Below, one piece after another: positions 18,650 to 26,882 of a DNA stretch of 64,000 nt. Origin of the DNA: Halobium salinum (lineage in GTDB: Archaea; Halobacteriota; Halobacteria; Halobacteriales; Haloferacaceae); NCBI RefSeq assembly GCF_026586625.1, contig NZ_JAODIW010000008.1, positions 1,025,793 to 1,089,792 of the forward strand, in the 5' to 3' direction. A model generated the notes under the pieces. It ran no database searches. It was not told the DNA's origin and worked only from the letters and a program-made list of their open reading frames with translations. Position numbers and translations under genes: made by a program. Every line of letters starts with the position of its first letter. Positions within the stretch are counted from its first letter, which is position 1.

Positions 18650-18744
18650 ACGGCGAGCGTAGGCGACCGCTTTGTCCTGGACGTTCGGTCTCCGGGTTGG
18701 ACCCAATCACAATCCTGTTAAACCAGCACTCCGAAGCACCGTCA

Positions 18745-19341
18745 ATGGCACCCGTCATCGATCCAGTGTCCATGGCCGGCGGCGCGCTGCTCGTCGCCAT
18801 CGCCGTGGCGCTGCACTACTCGAAGGGTACGGGGTGGAACCCGACGCAGGACATCTCACAGGAGGTGCTCGAGCAGCGCGCGTCGACGGTCGCGGAGACG
18901 GACTTCCCCGAGCCGATGAACCGCTCCATCGGCGGCGGTGGCGTCGCCGCGGGCGCGGTCGCAGGCGGCGAGGGCGCAGAGCTCGAGGAGGGTGAGGAAG
19001 GCGCCGCCGAGGAGGAGTCCGGCCCGTGGGACGTCCCCGACGACGAGGCCGAGTTCTTCGAGGTCGAGTACACCAAGGAGGGGGCGACCATCGAGGTCGC
19101 CGAGAACGAGACGGTCCTCGAGGCCGGCGAGGACGAGGGCTGGGACATGCCCTACGCCTGCCGGCAGGGGCAGTGTGTCTCCTGTTCCGGGCAGATCACC
19201 TCCGGCGGCAACTCCGAGGACTACGTCGTCCACGACGACCAGCAGATGCTCGACGACGGCGAACTCGGCGAGGGGTACACGCTGACCTGCGTGGCCTACC
19301 CGAAGGCCGACTTCACTATCGAGACGGGCAAGGCGCCCTGA
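18745..19341 (+). CDS. Membrane-anchored 2Fe-2S ferredoxin
   Basis: 198 residues. An N-terminal hydrophobic segment (about 10-27) is followed by a Gly- and Glu-rich linker, then a plant-type ferredoxin domain. The cluster ligands are YACRQGQCVSCSG (Cys-x4-Cys-x2-Cys) and a fourth Cys in TLTCVAY. This is a known haloarchaeal ferredoxin type, acting in electron transfer at the membrane. Start at MAPVIDPVSMAGG. Confidence 0.92.
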   Translation: MAPVIDPVSMAGGALLVAIAVALHYSKGTGWNPTQDISQEVLEQRASTVAETDFPEPMNRSIGGGGVAAGAVAGGEGAELEEGEEGAAEEESGPWDVPDDEAEFFEVEYTKEGATIEVAENETVLEAGEDEGWDMPYACRQGQCVSCSGQITSGGNSEDYVVHDDQQMLDDGELGEGYTLTCVAYPKADFTIETGKAP

Positions 19342-19433
19342 AACGTTCGCACAGGGCTCTCTCTCTCCGTTCTCCAGCCTTCTTCGGCGATATTCACAAC
19401 GGTTAAGCGAGAGGCTCGTTTAGTCGAGCAGGA

Positions 19434-19506
19434 GGGCCCGTAGCTCAGTGGACAGAGTGCTTGGTTCCGGACCAAGATGTCGCGGGTTCAAATCCCGTCG
19501 GGTCCG
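19434..19506 (+). tRNA. tRNA-Arg (CCG anticodon)
   Basis: 73 nt without CCA. The acceptor stem GGGCCCG pairs with CGGGTCC (one G-U), the discriminator is G, the anticodon stem CTTGG/CCAAG closes the loop TTCCGGA, giving anticodon CCG for codon CGG. The T arm GCGGG-TTCAAAT-CCCGT is regular. Its 3' end is the integration site of the island that follows. Confidence 0.97.
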
Positions 19507-19507
19507 T
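19494..19507 (+). repeat. attL: 3' end of tRNA-Arg
   Basis: CCCGTCGGGTCCGT, matching 52407-52420 exactly. The match extends seven bases further with two mismatches (CCCGCTTC against TCCGTTTC). It covers the 3' half of the T arm and the acceptor strand, so the tRNA stays intact on insertion. Confidence 0.85.
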
Positions 19508-19595
19508 CCCGCTTCGTGTAGTTTTTGAACCACCGTACGGCGGAGGGGCGTTTATAAAAGAGTAGCTCAGCTCACGTGAGGTTTCTCTATTGAAC

Positions 19596-19715
19596 ATGAC
19601 GCCCCCGCTTTCGTCTGGCGATTTTCCAGAACCAAGCGACGAGCCCCATAACCGGAAAAAAAAGAAGGATATTCGATATGAAATGGGTTCATTAGGGCAT
19701 GAAGGCGGCGATTAG
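19596..19715 (+). CDS. Possible 39-residue protein next to attL
   Basis: ATG at 19596, stop at 19713-19715. The product is polar and ends with a Lys run (HNRKKKKDIRYEMG). A TATA-like element (GTTTATAAAAG, near 19549) lies about 45 bp upstream. It could be a small excision or regulatory protein, or chance. The rest of the gap to 20034 is AT-rich and shows no convincing gene on either strand. Confidence 0.3.
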   Translation: MTPPLSSGDFPEPSDEPHNRKKKKDIRYEMGSLGHEGGD

Positions 19716-20034
19716 GTTTATCCACCAAATATTTTGATTCAATTTATATAGGCGGTTGGAATCCGAATGTACTGATGAATCTGATAAACAATGTGACTTT
19801 AGAGATTCAGAGCTGGCCTATTCTGGTACCCCTCATCAGTATAGTGCTGAGAATCAAAATCCCGGTATTACCATCTCTAGCCCCTATACTACCGTTCGAA
19901 ACTCTAGCGACCGCTTCAGCAGAAAACCATTGTCGTCGAAATACACGTATTCTATAGTCATAACTCCCCTTTCACAGCACTACAACGTAGACGGCAGAAA
20001 TTATATACACCCACCAAAGCTAGTGGGAGCCCCC

Positions 20035-21072
20035 CTATAGGTCGTCGATGTTGTCCTTGCGTCTGAGCATCTTTTCCTTCTTCGTCGCCAGGTCGTAGTG
20101 CTTCGAGAGAACGTCCCAAGAGGCGTCCGCACGGTCTGCCACCATGAGTGGGTCCCATCCTGCATCCCGGTGATGGATGACACTAGCCTTTCGAACCATG
20201 TGAGGAGAGCGAGTGTCGTTGCACCGGAAGGCGCTATTCCGGTCGTGAGTGTCACAGCTTGGACAACTACAATCCTGACCAATGAAAGGTGGATACGTCA
20301 CCTGGTACACGTCCTGCCGAATGGTTGAACTCGCAGGCCGACCGTATTCTGTTGTGATTAACGGGTCCCGACCGAATTCATCTGCTACGTTCTCTCTTCC
20401 TACGTCTATGTACTCATCAATCACCCCACAGATGTCGGTTGAGAGGCCAATGAATCGCTCCGAACTATCTCCGTTTTTGAGCCGAGTGCCCGTTTCCGGT
20501 TGGTTGACCACTTCAACGAATCCCTCGTCTGAGTCGTAGTGGCTTAGGTCTAGTGCCCTGACCCCCGAAATTCGTATCATCGTGTGCCACATCAACTCAA
20601 ACACAACGTGCTGGCGTGACGCCCGATGATAGTTGCGCAGATAGTCCAAGATGTCCGGGACGCGCTCTACGGAGAGGAATTCCGACCGAACTTCGTCACA
20701 ATCCTCCGTGTCTACCGTCGGGACTAGCTCGTGAAGACGAGGACCACAGAATCCCCGCTGCGCGCAGGTTCCGATGAAGGCTTTGATAGTGTCCATCTGC
20801 CCGTCTAAAGACGAGGGGGCTAATACTTCCACCCGGGGACTGTTCACTCGTCTCCAGTTCCGATAGTCGGTCAACGCGTTCGCATCCAGTTCGTCAACGT
20901 AGACGATGCCCTCTTTCTCGCACCACTCTGCGAAATAGTTCCTTAGTCGGCTTCTATGAGACGTGATAGTACTCTCTTGACGCCCCTCAGACCGCATATC
21001 TTCGAGGTGTTTGTCGATTGCTGCATCAACTTTGCTCCGCTCACCGCCGAACTTCGAACTCGTTCTGGACAT
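20035..21072 (-). CDS. Tyrosine recombinase / integrase
   Basis: About 345 residues. The N-terminal SAM-like core-binding domain spans about 20-110. Catalytic residues of the C-terminal domain: the Arg in TMIRISGVRALDL, the HxxR motif in SPHMVRKASVIHH, the following His or Trp position, and the nucleophile Tyr in LSKHYDLATKKEK. A zinc-like insert sits between (CSCPSCDTHDRNSAFRC), a feature of haloarchaeal integrases. Start at MSRTSSKFGG; an in-frame ATG at 21105 would add 11 residues. It lies at the attL end and would move the island between tRNA-Arg sites. Confidence 0.92.
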   Translation of the reverse strand: MSRTSSKFGGERSKVDAAIDKHLEDMRSEGRQESTITSHRSRLRNYFAEWCEKEGIVYVDELDANALTDYRNWRRVNSPRVEVLAPSSLDGQMDTIKAFIGTCAQRGFCGPRLHELVPTVDTEDCDEVRSEFLSVERVPDILDYLRNYHRASRQHVVFELMWHTMIRISGVRALDLSHYDSDEGFVEVVNQPETGTRLKNGDSSERFIGLSTDICGVIDEYIDVGRENVADEFGRDPLITTEYGRPASSTIRQDVYQVTYPPFIGQDCSCPSCDTHDRNSAFRCNDTRSPHMVRKASVIHHRDAGWDPLMVADRADASWDVLSKHYDLATKKEKMLRRKDNIDDL

Positions 21073-21280
21073 GGTCACATATGGAGCCTCTAGGTGGCCC
21101 CACATCTATGAAACTGGCTGATACCCAAATATCTTACGTGTTAGACTTTAATACACGGTGTCGTAAATTCCCTCTGTAGAAATCATCGATTCGATATTGA
21201 ATGGAGATGCTCAGATATGCATTTCACAGAGAATCAAGAATATCGAGATTTTATTCGGTATGCGATTGACATCGCATCTA

Positions 21281-21592
21281 ATGGCGGACTTCACTACACG
21301 AGATATCATCTGGCTCCGTGTGCTTACCCGTCTGGTCCAGTATGACCACCTATATTTGTCAGATATTCTTAAGGAAGACGAAAGTGGAAAGGAAACTACT
21401 GCTCGAAGAGTACTACGGGGAATGGAAGACGTAGGCCTGTTACAACGACCAGGCGGTGAACGAGGACGACGGTGGGAACGAGGACCACTAGCAGAGGTAA
21501 TACTCGTGAAGCACCACCCCACAGACCCGTCATCAGAACAAATTGACGAAATCATGAATTTATTGAATGACATCGGGGACTTGCAAGACTAA
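21281..21592 (+). CDS. Winged-helix regulator, divergent from the integrase
   Basis: About 103 residues from MADFTTRDIIWLR (upstream ATGs at 21197 and 21260 are possible). A winged helix is visible: YLSDILKEDESGKETTARRV then GLLQRPGGERGRRWERG as the wing. Position opposite the integrase suggests control of integration or excision. The function is inferred from context. Confidence 0.65.
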   Translation: MADFTTRDIIWLRVLTRLVQYDHLYLSDILKEDESGKETTARRVLRGMEDVGLLQRPGGERGRRWERGPLAEVILVKHHPTDPSSEQIDEIMNLLNDIGDLQD

Positions 21593-22327
21593 TCTAACCT
21601 CACCTCGGCGCTAATCTGCAATCAGATTTCAAGTTCACCACACCGTTCACTATGTTAGTCAGATAAACAAAGCCAATCTGTTTCTTGACGAGTTGGTCAT
21701 CAGTGTACCACAAGCTCGCAATACCTGACGAATATATCGCTCTAATTTGCGGCTGAAATGCAAGTTAGTCATGGGAGGGAGTCAGGCTTCTAAGACCCTC
21801 GTCGTGGATGTAGAGTTCTGAGCGAATAGCGGTGCTTCATGGAAGAGGATAGAAGACTCAGCCCCCGGAGCGAAACACTAGCTCTAGTCGAAGAAAGATA
21901 TTTATACATATAACTATAACCAAAACAGAAGTAGAATAAATAGACAATACTAGATAGATATCTATACTAGGATTTGGACTCACATAGGAAGTAGAGGCTC
22001 TAACGCCGCAGTATTCGTCAAATTGGGATTCAAAGCGGAGATTCGCTTTCTTCACCTACTCGGGAAAACCATCACCGGGATTTGAAATCCTATTCAGCAA
22101 AGTCGTGTGCTTCCAAGAGTAAACGAAGGGTGTTATAGTGACTAATATGCAACGTGATTGCAAATTCGACGGACATTCTGTCGGCGTCTATTGTTTTAGT
22201 ATGTAGCACTGCGGATATCGTCAGTGGAGGGCAAACGTCGTACATTACGCAAGGGAGTGAGAAAGATACAATGGGTAATTTGCAGAATGCTCGCAAAGCA
22301 AAATCTGAACGACGGTGTATTATGAAT
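21593..22327. other. AT-rich region without a confident gene
   Basis: 735 bp. Open frames of 65 and 110 codons on the minus strand lack protein-like composition, and the longer one overlaps the next gene. A TATA-rich stretch (ATATTTATACATATAACTAT near 21896) may hold promoters. Confidence 0.4.
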
Positions 22328-23065
22328 TCATATCCATAGCACTTCTTCTGCCAGTAGTCGAATCTCTCTTCGGGAAAATTCAATGCTAGCTGGCTTTCCG
22401 ATTCTAACGATGATACCGTCATTCTCCAGTTCCGAAAGTCGACTGTAGAGAGTCCGCTGCGAGACGTTGACCATACTCTCTAATTCTGTAAACATGAGTG
22501 GAACCACCTGTTCATCACGAGCGACGAGTTCAGCAACGATAGTCCACTTCGTCTGGTCAGATTGGACATGACCGCATAACTTGACGAACTCTTCCCAACA
22601 GATGTCGAGAATCCTTTGTTGGTTCAGAGCGACATTCAGGGCTGTTTCTGGGTCTTCTTCATGACACTCTATCCAACGTTTGTTTATATCGTCGAGCACA
22701 CCAATTGTATTGCCTGAATCGGGTTCATCGTTCGAATTAGAGCGTGTCTGTACGTCTGTTTTTTCGCGGTTCTTCTCACGCTGATGCGATACCGTATCTC
22801 GGACCAAGTCGTTAGTACAATCGTCGTCCCTCTCAGTTTCACCATCGCCTCCCTCCTCTAATCTGTTTTCGAGCTTAGAATCTGAAGTCTCGTCAATTGT
22901 AGTCACCTCACTACGACGAAGAACATCTTGAACCGACGACTCCATCTCCGCTTCAATCCCAGCTATTAGGGATGCCTCGATTGTATCCACTTGCGAACCG
23001 GGACTGAACGAAAGAGCATTTTCCAATTGGCTTTGTTCCTCTTCGTCTACTTCGTATTCTGACAT
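22328..23065 (-). CDS. Winged-helix DNA-binding protein with long acidic N-terminus
   Basis: 245 residues. Residues 1-130 are acidic, low-complexity and probably unstructured. The C-terminal part is helical with a winged helix at about 195-240 (LESMVNVSQRTLYSRLSELE, wing IVRIGKPASIEFSR). It lies 178 bp downstream of the four-gene modification operon on the same strand and may be its regulator or a fifth component. I do not recognise a named family. Confidence 0.75.
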   Translation of the reverse strand: MSEYEVDEEEQSQLENALSFSPGSQVDTIEASLIAGIEAEMESSVQDVLRRSEVTTIDETSDSKLENRLEEGGDGETERDDDCTNDLVRDTVSHQREKNREKTDVQTRSNSNDEPDSGNTIGVLDDINKRWIECHEEDPETALNVALNQQRILDICWEEFVKLCGHVQSDQTKWTIVAELVARDEQVVPLMFTELESMVNVSQRTLYSRLSELENDGIIVRIGKPASIEFSRREIRLLAEEVLWI

Positions 23066-23243
23066 TGTTCAAAACATAATCTGACAACCCTGTATAAACA
23101 GATTTGCACAAAGGGGTTCGAGAAATCAGTTATAGAACACACAAGGATTCAATTCACCCAGCATGTCCGTCCACGAAAAGCAGATAAGTCTCTCCAGTAA
23201 CCCGTAGTCACAGTAAAATTGATAACCTCGTTTCTGTCGGTGT

Positions 23244-26200
23244 TTAGTTCGAGCTTTGTAGTTCGGTATACCGTGAGAGCCAATTCTGAATCGTTGTCTC
23301 CGCCGTCTGTGCAGTTGGCAACGGAATATCGAGAGTCAACCGTCGTTCGGCATTAGTCCCATAGGTAGCCACAAGAGATTGTGATATCGCCGAGGGCTCT
23401 TGCCAAATGCTTGGCTCGTCGTTCTCAACTGCTCCAGCAACACGGATAACTTCATCTTCAGTAGTACCTCCGAGTTCCTCGACGAGTTCCTCTAGAAGAT
23501 ACTCAAATAGACCCTGCTGCGGGAGAGGAATAACGACAGATGGGTACCACTCTAGAACTGCAGGGTCGAATGAAACTAGAACCTCATCCGTTTCCGCATA
23601 TATAGACTGTACCGTGTCGTCAGGCGGATTAGTAGCAATTGGTGGGTCTGCATCCTTTGGAACATTCAGTCGGTACAGTTTCTGGTATGGGGCGTCCTCA
23701 TCCTCAGTCAATTGGCGGTCTAGCATCTCAAATGTCCACCCCTTGTTCCGGAGAACCTGACTCTGCGTGAAGAGACGTTTTACCACGTCTGGGTTTAGTA
23801 ATGGCTCGAAGGCACGGTCAGGATAACCGATTTTACTGATATCTGGGTGAGATTCCGTCCATCCAGCGAGCTTGGCTTCTTCAATGATATCCTGGGGCCT
23901 AATCTCATCAAGCTCCTGGGCCAGGCCGATTTGTTCTGATTTCTCTGCAGCTTGCTGTGTTTGGGATTCTGCTGTGGCGGCGATATCTTCGCCAGATTTC
24001 GTCGACTCCCCCATCGCGACTTCCTGCAGTTCGCCCTCCAAACCTTCCAATATTGGTCGTAGCGGGCCTACCGCTTGTTCGAACAAATTGATGCGCTGAC
24101 CGAGTCGTTCGTAGATGTCTTCTTCAACAGTCTCGTTATATACGTAATTCCAGACAAGGACCTCCTCATTACGCTGTCCGATTCGGTCGATTCGACCAAT
24201 CCGTTGCTCGACCTTCATCGGATTCCAAGGAAGGTCATAGTTGATGAGAGCATCGCAGGACTGGAGGTTCAACCCCTCGCTAGCTGAATCCGTACAGACC
24301 AGTTTCGAGATTTCTCCGTCTGGGTCGGTGAACTCGCGCTTCACACGCTCCTTGCTTACTCTCGCCCATTCACCGCTAGCTGCATCGTATATTTCGCCAC
24401 CTCTACCCGAATAGGTTCCAACGTCGTGATGACTAAGACAGATTTTCTCCTTGATTGCGTCGAGCGTGTCCGTGTACTGGGTGAAAATGATGACCGTGTC
24501 CCGGGCACGAGCACTAAGCTCTTTCAAGTCCTGTATCAGTTGCTCCAGTTTCGGGTCTTCGGGTACATCGTAAAGTTGGGAGATGAAATTTTCCAACTCA
24601 CTCAGTTCGAACTCACGAACTCGTTCTCCAGCAGAACCACTCGCACCAATCTCATCCACAGTAAGACCGTATTCCCGTTGAAGAACCTCCTCTCGGTCAG
24701 CGATGGCACCAGTTCGAAGGTCACTGTCCGAGACCGCAGATACGTCTCGGAGGTCAGACCGAAGATTATCCCGACGACGCTGAAGGGATTGTTCAACTGC
24801 ATGGAGGCTGGACGTGAGTCGCTGACGGTACGTCGTCATAACGAAACCGATTGCCGTCTTCTCCTTGCCTTCCAACAGTTTCTTCGATTGGTCATACACG
24901 TCGCTGATGTAGGTTTCAACTCGGTCGTAGAGGGGCTTAGCGTCCCCAAGCTCAACTGACCGCGTTTCGATGTCACGACGAGGGATATTCTCGTCAAGGA
25001 GTCCCGCTTCGGCGCACATTCGCAGAGTGTGGCGTGTGTTTCGGAAAATGCGGGATTTGACAGGTGTCGTCTCTCCACCAATATCGAGGAGGAAACGAAG
25101 ACCATCGACAGAAAGATTCGAGAGCTTATCCTGCCAATCGCGTGTGCCGATACGTCCTGTTCCGAGAATACGGTTCAGCCGACGGCGTTCGCTCAGCGAG
25201 AAACCACTATCATCTATCTCATCTGCTATCCTCTCCTCAACGTCCTCGTGGGTCTGGACAAATGACTGAACCATGCCCACCCAGGTCCGAAGGTGAGTGA
25301 TTCCTTCGTACGGCTCATAGTTCCACTTCGACGCAAGGTCGGGGAGAACTTCCTCGACGGTCTTCGTCCCATCTCCTTCAATTTCGTCGAGGGCTTCCCC
25401 AAGGTCCTGCTGTGTTTCGAAATAGGTATCGAACGACTCACGGTCGTTCCAGTCTTCAGGAAGCTCACACAGTCGAAGTAGGTCGAACAACTCTGTAATT
25501 TCGAGCTGCATCGGAGTTGCAGTCAAAACGTATGTGCAAGCCGTGTCGTTCTGCAGTTCAGTAAGAAGGTCATAAAGATTGGTTCCCTCGCGACCGTGGT
25601 GAGCCTCGTCGACGAGAGTCAGGTCCCATTCGAAACAATTCTCTGGGGAGTCGCCGAGATGCTCTGCCTGCCAGTGAACAGTAGGAGAGAACATCCCCAT
25701 ATTCTGAGTGCGTCGGGCTGTGTGCCACGAAGCCAGGACGACTGTCGGCTCATCGCGCTCGGTGACAAATTCGCCGATATGAGAATCCTCCCATGCGTCG
25801 GTGGTCTCGTAGTCGGAGAGGGGGTATTCAGTACCATATGCATCCCGAAGGACGCGTTGAGCGCCGCTGTACTCGTAGGAGTACGCGTTGATGTTGAATT
25901 TCTCCAGTAATTCTTCCTGCCACTGAGGTTGTACTGTCGCCGGGACGAGCAGCAAGGTGTCACTCACTTCCCCGACAGTTAGGAGTCGAGAGATGGTGAG
26001 CCCAGCCTCAATAGTCTTCCCGAGCCCCACCTCATCACAAAATAGGAGGCTCTCGGGGTAGATGCTCGCCGCCGTATCAGCAATGACTCGCTGGTGGGGC
26101 CACGGTTCAATCGAGCTGATATCCTCGGCGATGTGGAGCGCACCCGGGAGAAGTTCGCGCTCGTTGGCAACTCTAGTAACTGTCGCCTCGGAAGCTGGAG

Positions 26201-26882
26201 GTTCGCTGGAACTTTTCAGTCTTTCGACATGTTCTTCGACCTCCTCGTCGGACTCGGGTTGCCAATCGAGAATATCTCGCTCGATGGCTTCGTCAATATC
26301 CGTGACCTCGACATCCTCGTGCTCCTCATTCCAGAGCCGCTTGAAGGTCTTCACGTCCTCTTTAACGTACTCGTTCTCAACCTCGTCCCACGAGCGGTGG
26401 ACTTTGAATCGCTCGTAGTTGCGGTACCACGCGTTGTAGGTCTCGTTGATGCTGCCTTCAAACGTAATTCGGTTCCCCTCGGCGTCGGTCGCGATGCCGA
26501 GCTTGGGATGGAAGATACCCGAATCTGAGTTGTTCCGTGGTTCACCGATTTTGAGCTGGAGTCGCCCCTCATCAAGCATCTGAGCGATGAGGGCGAGCCG
26601 TGACTCTCCTTCGTCGGAGAGTGGGGTGTCGTCGGTCAGGACTGGCTTGTTCTCTTGGCTGAGTTGCTTCGAGGCGATGATACGGATTTCGCCATCCGAT
26701 TCGAATGCAGATTCGATACCTTGCAGTGCGTCGGCGAGGTTCTGTAGGCTGAGATATCCTGCGAGGCGGTCATACTGTATGGACTCTCTTAATAGAGGAC
26801 GATAGAATGAACCAACGAGTGTCTTGTTACCTCTAAATGTGCTCTCATATACGCGCTTCCAGTCTATCCCCGATAAACCCAT
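23244..26882 (-). CDS. SNF2-family helicase with N-terminal PLD-like domain, defence operon
   Basis: 1212 residues. Residues about 20-160 resemble the phospholipase-D-like domain found in front of such helicases (YDRLAGYLSLQNLADAL, IRIIASKQLS, FHPKLGIATD with an HxK). SNF2 motifs: Walker A CDEVGLGKTIEAG near 280, DEAH box VDEAHHGREG near 427, TATPMQ, and motif VI-like QRIGRIDRIGQ near 895. It would translocate on DNA and may restrict unmodified invaders. Last gene of a coupled operon; its ATG overlaps the methylase stop by one base. DrmD of DISARM is a comparable SNF2 protein, but the other DISARM genes are absent. Confidence 0.9.
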   Translation of the reverse strand: MGLSGIDWKRVYESTFRGNKTLVGSFYRPLLRESIQYDRLAGYLSLQNLADALQGIESAFESDGEIRIIASKQLSQENKPVLTDDTPLSDEGESRLALIAQMLDEGRLQLKIGEPRNNSDSGIFHPKLGIATDAEGNRITFEGSINETYNAWYRNYERFKVHRSWDEVENEYVKEDVKTFKRLWNEEHEDVEVTDIDEAIERDILDWQPESDEEVEEHVERLKSSSEPPASEATVTRVANERELLPGALHIAEDISSIEPWPHQRVIADTAASIYPESLLFCDEVGLGKTIEAGLTISRLLTVGEVSDTLLLVPATVQPQWQEELLEKFNINAYSYEYSGAQRVLRDAYGTEYPLSDYETTDAWEDSHIGEFVTERDEPTVVLASWHTARRTQNMGMFSPTVHWQAEHLGDSPENCFEWDLTLVDEAHHGREGTNLYDLLTELQNDTACTYVLTATPMQLEITELFDLLRLCELPEDWNDRESFDTYFETQQDLGEALDEIEGDGTKTVEEVLPDLASKWNYEPYEGITHLRTWVGMVQSFVQTHEDVEERIADEIDDSGFSLSERRRLNRILGTGRIGTRDWQDKLSNLSVDGLRFLLDIGGETTPVKSRIFRNTRHTLRMCAEAGLLDENIPRRDIETRSVELGDAKPLYDRVETYISDVYDQSKKLLEGKEKTAIGFVMTTYRQRLTSSLHAVEQSLQRRRDNLRSDLRDVSAVSDSDLRTGAIADREEVLQREYGLTVDEIGASGSAGERVREFELSELENFISQLYDVPEDPKLEQLIQDLKELSARARDTVIIFTQYTDTLDAIKEKICLSHHDVGTYSGRGGEIYDAASGEWARVSKERVKREFTDPDGEISKLVCTDSASEGLNLQSCDALINYDLPWNPMKVEQRIGRIDRIGQRNEEVLVWNYVYNETVEEDIYERLGQRINLFEQAVGPLRPILEGLEGELQEVAMGESTKSGEDIAATAESQTQQAAEKSEQIGLAQELDEIRPQDIIEEAKLAGWTESHPDISKIGYPDRAFEPLLNPDVVKRLFTQSQVLRNKGWTFEMLDRQLTEDEDAPYQKLYRLNVPKDADPPIATNPPDDTVQSIYAETDEVLVSFDPAVLEWYPSVVIPLPQQGLFEYLLEELVEELGGTTEDEVIRVAGAVENDEPSIWQEPSAISQSLVATYGTNAERRLTLDIPLPTAQTAETTIQNWLSRYTELQSSN

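Noticed and set aside
19756-20040. 94-codon plus-strand frame before the integrase
   Set aside because: No start signal, odd composition, and it ends in the integrase stop region.
22090-22422. 110-codon minus-strand frame next to the 22328 regulator
   Set aside because: Overlaps the end of a better-supported gene by about 95 bp and shows no protein-like pattern.
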